Position numbers and translations under genes: made by a program. From Durusdinium trenchii (lineage: Eukaryota > Sar > Dinophyceae > Suessiales > Symbiodiniaceae), in contig CAXAMN010003969.1 in assembly GCA_963970005.1 (NCBI GenBank), forward strand, positions 146,270 through 210,269: 64,000 nt of DNA, in the 5' to 3' direction. The notes beneath the pieces were generated by a model that worked only from the letters and a program-made list of their open reading frames with translations, searched no databases and had not been told where the DNA came from. Shown here in pieces: positions 45,049 to 57,640 of the stretch; position 1 is the stretch's first letter; each line of letters opens with the position of its first letter.

Positions 45049-45980
45049 ACCAAGCGCAACCGGACTCCATGCAGAAACGTTGCCGGTCTTGTGCCAGGCC
45101 GCAGGCCTATGCGCAAAAAGACCCCGAGTGAAAAGCATGCCAAGACGCCAAGGTTCTTCCGGCTCCTTCTGATAGGAGGCGGGCAAGCAAGCACAGACAT
45201 TCATCTTCAATCCCTGGGGAGGCTCCACAGATGGTGGGAGCGTGCGGCCATCTGACTTCGCAAAGGAAGTATGAAACGATCCTGGAAAAGCTTGCGCGTC
45301 GTCTCTCTTAAAGAGGAGCTGCATTGCCAATCGAATCTTCCTGTAAAAATCATGGTATGTGGCAACATCCTTGTCGAAGGCCAAAAGCCCACCCCGGTAG
45401 ACATTAAAAAGAACTGCAAGCTCGCAAAACGAGACAGAATACTCATCACCAACTCTCCATCTCAATGCTCGAAGAAAAGTGTAAATCTCTGTCCAGTCTG
45501 CCTGGGAACCATGCCATTTAGCTGGATCAGCGCAATTATGTGGAATTTTCGGTTTCCACGGAAATGTGGACAAAGCCATTGCTGGTGGCCTATAGCGCAG
45601 CAGCTTCCAACCTCTTTCCAAAACCATCATTCAGGGGAGTCATACGGTTCGCAAATTCCTTAGCAATGTAGTCTGCAGTTCTGTTCCGCTCAATATTATG
45701 TCTGACCGTGGTACCATGTGCTTCTGCAAGTTCTGTTGAAATCATAGAAATCGGCAAGTGCTCAAGCTTGTGCGCTGGGATCCAGGAAATTGTGGAAGGC
45801 TGATGATGAAAAGGAAGGCAAGATTGAACATGCTTTTCCAAAAAGATCAATCAATCATAACAACTCCAATCAGCACCTGGGCTACTTCCTCCAAAACCTG
45901 TGCTGCCTGTTGCGCAACGCAACTGTTTTGCAATCGGTCAAATATGCACCCGAAAAGGAGTCAAAACGCAAGCCTGGATA
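45049..45980 (-). pseudogene. element 2 RNase H remnant and C-terminal tail
   Basis: About 45590-45850 reads SWIPAHKLEH and NRTADYIAKEFAN, the last two RNase H motifs (compare WIPAHLCS and NDRADHFAG in element 1). Upstream pieces such as YLTDCKTVAL are in another frame, so the domain is broken. 45049-45630 gives a further open frame with DWTEIYTFLRALRWRVGDEY, resembling the C-terminal tail that follows RNase H. Its last residues read through the TA repeat into flanking DNA. Confidence 0.7.
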
Positions 45981-45997
45981 CAGTAACAGCAAATAGC

Positions 45998-47374
45998 TCA
46001 GTGGCGTATGCCGCCGGTTAACAAGGCCACGCTTGAGCACTTGGCTGCTTTCATCAGCGATGGCATAGGCTCCAATGGTATGTTGGACTGAGCCATCAGT
46101 CCATAGCTCATAGCCTGATGAGCTCGAAAAGCCTCCTGATGCAGTACAACTGGTCGTGATTGTAACAATCTCCTTCTTGCAAGGAATAGTGGATGTTCAA
46201 AGATCTCCCCAAGTTCATGATGAACTGGTGGGTCCAGCGCAGTATGGAGGGCAGTGCAATCGCGCAACAAATGTGGCATGGATTCTTTGGCTTCATGACA
46301 GAATCTGCAAAGGGCGCTCGGGGCCCATCCCGCTGCTGCTAATCGATCATTCGTGAGCACGCATCCAACAACAATTGAATGAACACGCTGGCTGTCGGTC
46401 AGACCAACAGAAGGCTGAGGTTTGTCTTTCCTGAGCATAGAAGAGCTGAGAAAATGATCAAGAAGCCCTTTGGGTTTCACGACATCTTTCCTGGTTTTGG
46501 GGTTAACCCACATGTAAGCCGTTTGTCGTGCAATGTGTTTCATAACGAACTTCAACTCTCTGCTAGACAAATCCTGGAGTATAATGGGCGCAGATTGCGC
46601 ATGTGACACCGTGAGATCAGAAGTCAACTCAAGCTGAAGAACATCACAGGCATGCCGGAAGCGCGCCGCTAACCAATGACTTGACACAAATTGAGTAGCA
46701 AAAGCACCCTTGAGGTAACCTGTTAGAGACCCTTGGGACTTGGTTAAGTGCACAACTTCATTCAACGTGGTGACAGCACTAGCAAGAATGGGGTCAATAC
46801 GATGAGGCTGTCCATGGTTGGCTTGCACTAGCCACTTTGCCCTCCATTTGGGTCTACCGGCCCATAAAGCACGAATGACAGCATTTTGGATCAGCAGAGC
46901 TGGCCTCATTGGTAGGGAGCTTTTTGTTGGGCTTGTTAGGACCTTTGCCTTGGCAAACGGCACTGGCTCCACACGCTGCACAAGGATTTGGTGGACTTGT
47001 CCATGGATGTCCAAGGAAAACTGGCCGACGGGAATGTCTTTCTCACATGTGACAACCCACACATGAACACCCGCTGATCGACATGTCCGCGTCGGCACAG
47101 TCGGGACGCCAGTAGCTTGCAGGACTGATCGGACAATGTTGGGTGCATCGGTACCGGCTGGCCAGCCTGCAAGTTCGAACGACAGGCGAGGAATGACACG
47201 CCTGTTTTCCTCAACAATTCGAGGGTCGGAGGCTAGCAGGGCCTTCCTGGCGTCGACAATCTTGGCAATCCAAATCCTAGGCGCAAGTCCCCACGCGCAT
47301 GCTTTGCAAATCAGCCTGAGTCGGAGGCCAAAAGCGAGGAAGAATGCGGTGCGAAGAATTGCAGGCGCATTCAT
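45998..47374 (-). pseudogene. element 2 fusion ORF: ORF1 C-terminal part joined to the post-polymerase CCHC finger region
   Basis: This is an uninterrupted frame of 458 residues. Residues 74-148 (GVHVWVVTCEKDIPVGQF and neighbours) correspond to the element 1 ORF1 segment around CRVLQPGRGSHFHMSW. From about residue 160 the reading (NAVIRALWAGRPKW onward) corresponds instead to the element 1 region after the polymerase (RAAIKAVGLKCAGANSYLRF). CRFCHEAKESMPHLLRDC near 375-392 is the CxxC-H-C finger that precedes RNase H. Thus endonuclease and polymerase palm are missing at a junction near 46890-46930 without breaking the frame. Just upstream, an in-frame TGA at 47384 separates it from the peptidase-like part, and the position of the catalytic Cys is read as Met. 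Confidence 0.75.
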
Positions 47375-47386
47375 GACGGGAGGTGC

Positions 47387-48762
47387 TCATTGTGCCTCAC
47401 TTGTCACCTGGATTCTGTGTGGAGGAATTTGCAGCATTCTTGCAACAACGAAGGTAGCAGCCGTATGCATGCGGTGTGGAAATTGTACAAAGTGCGCGTG
47501 AGCCTGATCTCCTTGACGCAGCAGTTCAATGGCTGCCCAGTGGTCATCAATTAGGACAGTGATGACATTGGTGGCGTTGTTGAAAAGCACGACCTCACCA
47601 AACGGAGAAGCAGTGAATTGTGTGTCCTGCTGACTCCAGTAGACCGGTGTAGTGAACTTGAAATCCTCTTGCGTGTGCGTGATGCTTTGGGTGATGCTCC
47701 ACATCTCATCGGCAGCGATCCACCCATGCGTGTTGCACATATACTCTGCCCTCTGCTGAAACGTATGCTGCTAGCGTTGGGGTCTGCCCTGAGGCAAGAT
47801 GGTGACCTGCTGCTTTGATGTCTGCAGATCGAGCGCGCCTTGGCTAAGGGGCCCTGTGTGCTGAATCGCAGGGACGCCATTGATGCGATGCACATCAAAC
47901 AATTCACCATCACGAGTGAAGGTAGGTAGCGCTGGCGCTTGTGACTCAACAACTACATGTTGGACCTCATCCTTTGCAGGCAACATAATAGCAACAGGAA
48001 TGTTTCCATCAATCCCCTCAGCAAGATAGAAGTGGCACACCTTGACAGAGTGGCAGCTTTGGACACATGAATCAAAGATGGTGGTCACTGCAAGCTTGAG
48101 CTGATCCGTGGAGAAAGTAGCAAGTTGTTCTTCAAGACGAGGCCACTGCTCTGGAGGAAGAATGAAGGACACAGTTCCAGGCCACTGGTAGTGCACAAGG
48201 AATACTTGCAAATCACCACGCTGCACAACCGTCGCATTCTTACCGACAATCTGAAGAAACTGGTGGAAGATGAAGTCATCCGAGGAAGCTGGAGACGTCA
48301 GCTAGAGACTACTGGTCTCTTGCGCATGGCATGGCATAGTGGGGGATGGTGAGTCCACAATACTGGTCGGAGCATCAGTGCGATGTGGAAGGTAATATTA
48401 TCACCAAAGTGGAACCTCTCAATCCAGCATTGCCAGACACCAGAAATGGAAGCAATTTCCCGAACGCAGCATCCACAGTCTTTGATACGTGTATTGCAGA
48501 TCAAAACACTCTGCTGAATCAAGCCGGGAGGTGCACCACTCAAAAGCTCAAAGGCTGCAGCGAAGGTTGAAGTAGAGGGTGCCCGTACGACCACAGGAGC
48601 CGAAGTGCTGGTAAGCTGCAAAAGGACTTTCCATTCACCTTGTTCCGGATGGATGACCTCAGTCGAAAGCCACTGCGCAACTTGGTCAAAAAACTGGTTC
48701 TGACGAGATGGCATAAAGGCTAACACAGATGCATAAAATGCTACGCGGAACGGAAATTGCAT
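47387..48762 (-). pseudogene. element 2 mid ORF1 fragments, including a degenerate peptidase-like region
   Basis: Open pieces at 48298-48762, 47771-48226 and 47387-47740 lie in different frames. The last holds VLIDDHWAAIELL, matching the His-Trp of the element 1 peptidase, but the residue at the Asp position is Gln and the Cys is lost. The other pieces fall between methyltransferase and peptidase, as in element 1. Confidence 0.6.
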
Positions 48763-50112
48763 TGCCTACTCCATGAAAGGCCAACGTCAGCTTGCTTGGC
48801 ATGATCACCTCATCAAGCGCTCCACAAAGGGAGCAGAAGTGAGCAGGATCAAAGAATCGATATTGGCCTTGGGACTCTTTTGGGAATGCAAAGGTTCCTT
48901 TCTGCATCAAATAGCTGCGGTCAAGCAAATGTTGCGCCGTGTATGAGGCGCACAATGTGGGCAAAGGTTCACGAAATGACGGCGCACGTGCTTGCAAACC
49001 CTCAAAGCCATTGCGCTCTGCGCAGGCAGTGCATTGCCTCTTTGCTGAAGGCAAAAAGCTTGGATCATTATAGATCGCAGCCTCTGAATCGCTCAACTTG
49101 GTTTGGTCACTCCATACTTTGGGCAGGGCAAATTGATAACACTTGACAGAGCGGGACCGACAAAGGCGAGGCAGGGATGTCATGGCGGATCCAAGCGCAA
49201 AGCCATCGTGACCTATGATGGTTGGCAACTTCATGCAAGGGAACGATCTGAGACCACACTCTCTTAAAACCCAGCATGGTGGCCAAACTTTGTGCAAGAT
49301 GAAAAATGGTTGTGCACTGTGATCTCATCCGAGCATTCTGCTAGAAGAATCACAGGTTGCAAGACCAGTGCCTGAAGCAAGGCGTCAACAAATGCCCATC
49401 CATTGATGTCTCCCAGCCCTAACCAACGGCCAGCTCGGGACCATGATTGGCATGGCGGAGACATGGTACAAGCAAATTGACTCGGCATCGATGAAGAACA
49501 GGAAGTGAAGGGTCCTTGACTCCAGTCAGTGCAGCAATCTTGGCGCTCGGATCCCACACCATGTCAGGTTGAAAAGGCCCTTGTAAATGACAAAATCATG
49601 GTTCTTCTTGCACACGCCCAGTGCCAACTCATCACAATCCACAATTACCTTCCGTCCCAGTGAGAAGCCCAATGTGGTCTTGGTGAGCCACTGAACAGCA
49701 TGACACCACCCACAAAAGGAACCTGAAAATGTGTCACATCCCACGAGAAGTCAAATTCAGGCCGATAGTGTAAGGAGGCTGTCAAGTCAAAGATGAACTT
49801 CTTGTTCTCAACACTGGTAGCCAAGCCGGAGCACATGATTTGGAGGCCCTCCCGAAGGGTCATAGACTTTTTGCCCAAGTCCGGAAAACTGACAGTCACA
49901 CGATCTTGCTGATTCGATACATCGACAAAGCCTTGCCCAACAACAAAGGGGAAAACACCGTAGCTAATGACCTCACCAGCAATGATGGATTGGCCGTCCA
50001 CGACCAGAGGGAAGTTGGCAGCACCCACATCATGAAGCAAGGAACAAAACTTACTCCTTTGTGGTTCACGAAGAACATCACCAGCAAAATTCAGCAGTGA
50101 CTCCAGATCCAT
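48686..50112 (-). pseudogene. element 2 C5-cytosine DNA methyltransferase, frameshifted
   Basis: Motifs appear in order but in several frames. The start is ATG at 50112 (MDLESLLNFAGDVLREPQ). Motif I region is FSGSFCGWCHAVQWL with DCDELALG (about 49610-49740). Motif IV is SPPCQSWSRAG (catalytic Cys codon near 49450). Motif VI is LLAECSDEI (near 49336). Motif VIII is NHHRSRWLCAW (near 49225). A recognition-type segment, then motif X AFHGVGNAISVPRS (near 48766), which retains the Gly-Asn lost in element 1. The protein was a C5-methyltransferase of a different subfamily from that of element 1. It cannot be made intact from this copy. Confidence 0.8.
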
Positions 50113-50240
50113 GGCTCAAGTCCACGAGCAACAGCGAAGGGCTGTCAGCGACCCCCTTATGGACACCCACCCCTCCCTCGCGGGCAGCTACGGGTCCTGG
50201 ACACGCGTATGCCGGAGCTTTTGGGCTTTGGGCCCAGCAG

Positions 50241-50265
50241 CTTTGTTACTGTATATATATATATA
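50241..50265. repeat. candidate target-site duplication of element 2, high-coordinate copy
   Basis: CTTTGTTACTG followed by a TA run, matching 45022-45047. Confidence 0.4.
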
Positions 50266-53200
50266 ATTATCGCAGGTCTTGTGCGCGCTAAGCAGTCAGT
50301 TTTCTTAACCATAACGCCGTCTTCTTCAAGGCGTCTTGGGCTCAAATCCTCCAGCGTGTCAGCTGGATGGAGCCGGTTTTGAGTGATAACTATTCAGTTG
50401 CTTAGCCTATTGTTTGCATCTTTGAATGCTTCTGTCTGCATCCTTTTATCATCGCATTTGGTGCCTGCACTTTTCCAAGTGCAATTTCTATTAAGCACCT
50501 TTCAATATTTACTGCACTAGTAAAACATAACCTTGCCGTCTCTGGCTTTTGTGCAGCTAAAATTATTTCTCGGCTTGGCTGAGCTGTCAGATTCACCAGT
50601 TTCACGGACAGTTTCTATAAGAGCAAAGTTAGTTATCTCTTTCATGTCTCCAACCTTGAAGCAATGGCCTCCGACCTAATAGCCATCCCTTTGTTACTAA
50701 TAGCGATGCCCCTGTTACTAGTAGCTTCTTGCTACTAGTAGCTTCTTTACCAAGCCAAACGATTTGGATTCTGTCGACCTGTCGGTCTCTCCCGAGCGTC
50801 TGAGGATTCTTCGGCTCTGCCGGTGAGGCTCATGAAGCCTCCGATGTGGGATGGTCACGGTGAACCCTCGTGAGGCTCATCCGCTTCGTGTGAAAATTGA
50901 AATACATCCGCCTATTCTTTCTCTCTTTCAGTTGATTTTCCTTGCAACTAATGGATGCTAGTCTGATTTCCCTCCTTCCAGTGGTTCAAGGGCCTTCAAG
51001 ACTCACATCTTCTTGGACGCTGGATGGAATGAAAAGCATTGGGAGTGTAATATTCTCGCTATAGGTAAACTCCAACTGCAATCTGAGTATGCTAAGCTGC
51101 TAGCACAAAACACAGTGTCCTGTTGTACTGCAGCGTGCATTTTTGCAAAATGCTTCTTGCACACGATTGTCCAGAAACACATACAAGAGGACTATTGACA
51201 ATTCAGACTATTCCAATTGGCATATGCACGCTTAGACGGTAAATCCTTTCAGTGAACACTCCTCTCGTGGCTTGACACTGGCCTGCAGGTGAGGAGGCGG
51301 AATGCTCCATGATTTTGCGAAGCCCGGTGCCTGCAACACCACGAGTTCCATGTGGGAATTCTAGGCGGAACAATCGCATAAACGGTGAGAAAAGCAAAAA
51401 GCACTCTTCACAGAGAGCCTCAACAATGGCCAGTCATGGGAAGAAGATGGAAGGGTGTCTCCAAGCGTGTGACGGTGTGACAGCTAGCCAACAAGGAGAT
51501 GACGGCCTCTTGTATTAGTTTTGTGATCTTCTACGAGCCAAAACGATGTCGTTGCAGAGCCACTGTACTCGCCTGGGAAGAAACGGTGCCCGCACCGGGC
51601 GGAATAGGCTTGAGCCAAGAAGCCACAGATTTGTTCGGCCTGAAAGGAAACCATCAGCTGACACACGAAGGCAGCATTTTGTATGTCCAGATTGCTGTTG
51701 ATATATAGTGCATAATATGCATATACATATGTACGTGTAGATATGCATGCATATTGCATACATATGTACATATGCTGAAAGGAATTAACATATGCAACAA
51801 CAATCACAACCACAATCCACTGTAAAGAAGCTTTGGTTTGTGTTTTTTTGATCCCCTCTACTGTAGCAATTGGAAAACAAACGATCAGCGACCGCAAACG
51901 ACAACAGTGAGTTCTAGGAGCTGCTACAATCTCTGCTCTAGAGACTGTAGCCTGAGATATAACTATAAATTATCATTCTCAGCTGTTCCTGGCGGACAAC
52001 CCAGGTAGTTTGGGGAACATCAAAGAAGGCACGGACCAACATTGCCCTCTGGCACCTCATACATTTTGGAACCTGTTCGAGACTCATTTGCTTTACAGTA
52101 CAAAAGGTCATGGGAGCTGGGGGCATTGCAACAAACATCCACATCTGACCTTGCCCAGTGACGGTGGTGGTGGTCTTTTCACAAGCCACCTTGCTGTCTG
52201 GAAACTGACTGGCCGTCAGCTCCTGGAAACCACAACAAACAAAAGCCAGCCACCACTTCCAGTATCCGGTGCGCTTGTGGGGCAAGTCGCCGTTTCAACA
52301 TGATTGCTGGCATAGATGTCATGACACGGGTCAAAAAGTTGAAGGCCGTAGGGCTGAGCAGTGAATCTTTGGTGCAAAATTTCAACGCAGGGCTGGTCAA
52401 CCCGGGTAAGGCATGAAACGACAAACATGTGCCTGCGTGAAGAAGCGCACGTTGGTCACCTGATTGAATACCCCCACGGCAGGCGTCTCCACAGCAGTAG
52501 ATCTCCAAAGCATCAAAAATGCAAGCGAGAGGCATCACCAGACAAGGCCCAATGGCCATGGTAGGGGTCTTTCTTGTTGTAGCTCACAGTGTTGCTTGCT
52601 TGCCTGCAAGGCTGGTCACACAAGTTGTAAAACAGTACGATCTATGAAGCACCTGCCAAATGACATATACTATACCTAAACATTCCAGTCTTGCCAAACG
52701 CCAGTAAGTCGTGCATTCAGAGCTGCCGTCTCAAATACTCATTGGTGGTTGCTGCTTTGCCAAACAGCGTGCTTGGGCTACCTGCAGCCACATGCGCGTA
52801 GTGCACATGAACCGGTGCTTCAGGCCAAAGGCTTTTGCAAAAAATCAATGTTTTGTTGCTAATAGCAAACATTGTTCCGAATAGCTTCTTGCTCCTAGTA
52901 GCACGGCCAGGAGCCCCTAGTAGCTTCTTGCTCCTAGTAGCGATGCCAGGAGCCCCTAGTAGCTTCTTGTTCATAGTAGCGTTGCACTTAATGTTGCATT
53001 GATATGCAGAGATCTGCAGAGCAGGCCATCATCCCACACATGCCACCGACGATTCTCTGATGCTTGTGTTTCTTCTCGGATGCAAAAATAATTGGACTCC
53101 TCACCCTAGGAAAAACGGTTCAAACAGAACTAGGAATGAATGTGGTTAAAATCAGAGGAACCTGCCTTCATTTTGTGACAGGTGTCTGCGCACCGTTTGT

Positions 53201-53307
53201 CAGAATCAACGAGTTCTGCCAGGGAGCCTTTTGGCAACTCTTCATTTTGAAAGCTGCTACCTGTCGATCGGGGCAGGTTCTACGGAGGGTTCTTGGCACA
53301 GAAGATC
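50266..53307. other. unassigned sequence with short-repeat patches
   Basis: TAGTAGC-type repeats lie at 50685-50750 and 52865-52990. The minus-strand open stretch 51484-51639 follows a good pyrimidine tract and AG and ends in TAG, but has no recognised domain. The same holds for 52001-52222. Confidence 0.3.
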
Positions 53308-53747
53308 CTAGCTTGGACATGTAGAGTCAAAATGAGTCAAAGCACGGGAACTGCGCATGGGCATCCGCACAGAATGAATGAGAAGTGGAAACATGGAATG
53401 CGCGACCTCGCAAACGACCTGATGCAGCAGCCCTGTACTACGCATAGGAAGTTTACTGGTGAAGCTGTCACAGCTACAGCAGCGACCCAGTGTTCCCAAA
53501 TGCCACCAAAGCACTGCCCTTTTTGACGAAAGCGTCCGGCTTGCCATCAATCCTAGGCTTGCCATTCTGGATGACATCTTCAGCACATCAAACAACACAA
53601 GCACACGCCGAGTGGAATTGCGCTGCAGATTCTGTTTGCCGGCTAAGGTTCCACATAGTGATCTTCTCCGTCCCTCTCACCAGCACCACCTGCACAGGTT
53701 CCCATAATAACCGCAGCTTTGCAACATGGAAAAGGACAAGCTCATCT
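53308..53747 (-). CDS. tentative three-exon host gene end, function unknown
   Basis: Segments 53605-53747 (contains LLWEPVQVVLVRGTEKITMW), 53487-53577 (contains QNGKPRIDGKPDAFVKKG) and 53308-53455 (contains HQVVCEVAHSMFPLLIHS, ends TAG) join in phase to 127 codons including the stop. The implied introns are only 27 and 31 nt. No family is recognised. These could instead be frames opened by chance. Confidence 0.22.
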
Positions 53748-56700
53748 CTGCAGCTATAAAAAAGAGTAACATGTTTGGCACCGATCTCGTCAGACTAAAC
53801 TTTGTCTCATGGCAAAGCACACATGCCACATGTCCATAATGATAGCAATGGCAGCAAAAACACCCAATGATGCTATCTTTTTTTAGATCATGTAATGGCA
53901 GCTGCAGTGGCCAAAAAAAATGTTTGCCAATCCATGTATCATCTTCATCAAGGCCTCGTGATTGTCTCCATCGTTCAGCTTGGTCTCCTTATCTGGTTTG
54001 ACAGATTTCTGGGGGTTCTAGAAGGGTGCGAGCTCAACGGCATCTTTCCGGATCATTGGTGTAAAGTGAGTGCGTGTGTGTGAGTGTGTGCTGAGTCCTG
54101 AGTGTCTGTCAGTAGCAGCAATGGACAATGCTTCACATCTTGTCCTGCTGAAGCTTGCACCTTGCAACTTTTGGGCATGGTGCCCCAAACTCATTGGGAA
54201 ATCCCACAGCTGGTATGCTACTACAGTATGCCAGTATGCATGCTGTGCTATTGGAGTATGCATGCCGCATACCCTCGTTGCCGCCGATCAGTAGAGTAAA
54301 CACTTTCTGCCAAAGTGCTGAAGCGAACGCATTTGCTGTTCCTTCCTTGCCATCTGCGGAGAACTCTTCCTTGCACAGGGGTTCAGAACAATATATATAG
54401 AACAATGAGTATCAAAAGCACGACTTGCACTGCATCCTGCTGACTGTTGACCGCTAAAGGTATGCAGTATGGATAATCAATGCAACACAGCAGGGCAAAA
54501 CATGTTGAACAAAAGCACCATCAAGCTTGAGGAGGAAACGCTTGCAATTCAGAAGGAAGGCACTTGGACTTGTATATTACACGAATCTTGGATCGATTGA
54601 AGGAAATTGGTCAAAACGTATACATGAGTCCACTTGCCCCTTGCAAATTGAGTGTCATAAGCGAGCACGTTGCCCATCCGCATGATGGCCTGAGTTGGAG
54701 TGCTCTGTGTGACTGTGTTCTCGAAAACATAATGGGTTGTGTCAACATTTGCCCGGGGATTTCCTGTTTAACCAATCTTTATGGCAATCTTTGCTTCGAT
54801 TCAACCGCCCATGCCACCATTATACTCATTACACATCCAAAAGTTTGATTCCTGCCTAAATCCGACCACTCAAGACGAGTTCTCCCATGTTCTCCGTACC
54901 CCAGTGGTGAGATAGCTAGCAGTGTTCAGCACGAAAAAAGAATCGATCAATCTTTTCCACGATTTGTCATGATCTTCATCTGCATTGTAGAGTAGCTTAC
55001 TGCCCCTACTAGTCTGAGACTGCAACTTTGTGATCCCGAAGGCTTCATCCTCATCTTGTTTCAGCTGAGGAGCAATTCGTGGAGGTTGTCCATCCACCCC
55101 ACGGAAGAACCTCAGTCAAACAAGTACATGTGCCGAATGTGCTGAAGGTCATACAAGACGTTGCTGAAACATCTTCGGCCAAAAACGTGTTGGGAACAAT
55201 AGGTCGCAAAATTGTTTGGGTGAGACAAGTTCAATGGATTTCAATAGTACATCATCATAGTACATCATAAAGCCTGAACGATACGTCTATGAAGTCCTTC
55301 ACAGTGCCAAGCTGATGCTACAATGCGGAATCCACATCGAGAGGTACAAGGTGATACATCAGGGGATCTAGTGTGCTACAAACAAGAACCAACTTAATTA
55401 TGAAGCCTTTCAATGCCGATTCCTCACATGGAAAAACCTCTCACGTCTTCAGCAAACAAATGCAAATGAGCTTTTTCATTGCCCATCGCAGTGACAAGGA
55501 ACTGAGACTTGCTGGAGCTCGGAGAGGTGTCCTGCAACAACATTGGAGTGTGACCTCCACGAACCCGACAGGTTGCAGTGATCGTTTTCGAATCCTGTCA
55601 CAATGATCATCCTGGTCTTTTCAAAGAACGTGGCTTTTCGTTTTTTCGGGGCAAAACGAGTCGAACCTGTTCATTCATTTTCATTTGATCACACCGAGAC
55701 AACGATCGCGCACAGGTCCGGATTAATGGTCCAGCATAAGACACAAACCTCAGCAGGCCAAACAGGTTACACAGTTGGATTTGCCATTGAGGCCAAAAAG
55801 TTTCGTTTTCAAAACCCGTCGCCCTGCCTCCTTATCTCCTTACTTAATTGAGTAGGCGTCAATTCAAGGATTCAACATAGATCCCGTCGAACATGAAATG
55901 CACTCATGCACTTATTGCTGGTCATTCTACTCTAGTGAACTCAAGTCTGTGCCAGAATCGATGCATCTTCCCAATTATTGAATCTGGAACCGACCAGAGA
56001 CAACAGTGAAGTGTTCGGGGCCATCTGAGTTCGAGTTCACAGGCCTTCAAGAATGGAACACTCACCATTACAACTGCTTTTAACATCTCTTGGATTCTCT
56101 TGGTACTTTACGGCAATAAAGCACGTGCAGAAACGCTTGAGCAAAGCAGCAAAGCCCTTCAAGCAACAGCAATGGCCAAAACCACATGCGATTGTGAAAT
56201 GTCATGAATGGTGGCGAGACGGTTCTTCACTCCGGAACCGCCAGGACCCACCGCTCGGAGGCCTCAAAACCTACAAAACGCTCTGGATCCAGGAGGTGCA
56301 TCAGTCCTTTCTACAAATATCTATACATGTAAAGATTCCATCTGCTGATGTGCTCACCAAAACAAATATATATATATATAATATATATAGATATATGTAT
56401 ATATAACTGAGATTTGATAGAACCCCTGTGCAGAGTAGGCTGATGTACAAAACCACCCTCCTGATTGGCCCTTTCCAGAAAGCTTTGACCTCAAAGGGCC
56501 TTCTGCCAAGGATCTGGATTTGGAACCATGTTGGGCGGGTCGTCCCCGAACCAAGCAGTCTGAAAGCTGATGGTGAAAGGCACCTGCACCACTGCGAGGG
56601 ATGGTGTTGTTTCTAACCGCCTTCCCGCTCAATGTTCCAAAATGACAATAAGGTAGCAGTCACCAGCGCAAGCCTGATATTAATTTCAAGAAGCTTGCAC

Positions 56701-57530
56701 AACAATAGGCTTGCGTTTGCGTAAGACACTGCAGCTTTATGCCACAGCGCCTGCTTCGGTGGAGGAATTTCAAAGGTTACTGGGCCTCAGGGCAGCAACA
56801 CGAGATGGGATGGTCACACTCTACACTAAAAGGCAGGTGCACCGCCAGATGTGAACATGGGGCGTTTGGATATTGAAACTGAATGAGGCTGTGCTGCTCT
56901 TGCAGTTGGATTAGACTAGATGCTAAATCTTTTGCCATGGCCAAAGGCTACTTTCTGCAGCAACAAAGGATGCAATCCACCTCTTCTCTTTCTTTCTTTC
57001 TTGTCTTTTTTGGAGTCCTTCCGCACTCTGACTCCCTTCAGTGGCGGAAGCTTCGGCAACCAGATTCATGGGGTCATGAAAGCTGTCCTCGATTGGTGTC
57101 GAAGAGTCCGAGCTAAAACCACGCGCCAAAGAGCTATCCGGGGTCGAAAAGCCGCCACTATCGCAAGAATCAGGTGCAGGGGGATCCTGCCGGCAAATTC
57201 ACAACAAACATCAAGTGTGTGTCATGCGCTAGAGCCAACTCCATTTGCTGTGGGCACTGAGTGGCAAAATTTGTAGTCTGTATCAACGCTGCACTACAGG
57301 GACCAAACTGTCAAGAAAGGTGTGAAGAAATGGTAGATACAGTGCACACCTGCCATGCCTGCATAGGGTCATCCAATTAAGTCATCACATCAATATCTGT
57401 TGAGTCTGGGAAAACACTTGGCACAAGTGTGCTCGATGATATAGCACCAGGGCAATGTGATGGACTGTAGTCAGGGAAACACAAGTCTACCTAATGTTAA
57501 GTTTGCCCAAGAACAAGGAGCCAAATCACT
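53748..57530. other. unassigned sequence with scattered coding-like stretches
   Basis: Minus-strand open stretches 54870-55110 (contains DEDEAFGITKLQSQTS) and 56923-57186 (Ser-rich, contains RGFSSDSSTPIEDSFHD) are the most protein-like. A TA-rich run is at 56366-56402. Confidence 0.3.
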
Positions 57531-57640
57531 AGTGCAAGCGCTTCTTCCCGCCCTCACGCGGGGGGGGAAGAAAGCTTCCTTAGGGTCCTTGAAGAAGCGT
57601 GAGCTATCCTGCGTCCTACCTAGAAGCTAACTTAGTCAGA
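57531..57640. repeat. GC-rich hairpin (foldback repeat, copy B)
   Basis: CGCTTCTTC at the left pairs with the end of CCTTGAAGAAGCG at the right, enclosing a CCGCCC...GGGGGGG stem. The flank GAGCTATCCTGCGTCCTA is the reverse complement of the flank of copy A at 9.26-9.28 kb, so the two are inverted copies of one family. Confidence 0.8.

Larger units (their letters stand above)
45048..50240 (-). mobile_element. retroelement 2: decayed, shortened methyltransferase-bearing LINE-like element
   Basis: On the minus strand, from high to low coordinates, it carries a DNA methyltransferase, a peptidase-like region, an ORF1 C-terminal segment, a CCHC finger, an RNase H remnant and a C-terminal tail. 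The order matches element 1 but the endonuclease and the reverse transcriptase palm are absent. Several frameshifts split the methyltransferase and the RNase H. Sequence divergence from element 1 is large, so it belongs to another subfamily. The flanking CTTTGTTACT-(TA)n direct repeats suggest the boundaries. Confidence 0.82.

Noticed and set aside
50290..50360. tRNA-like B-box (GGCTCAAATCC)
   Set aside because: No matching acceptor or anticodon stem could be drawn around it.
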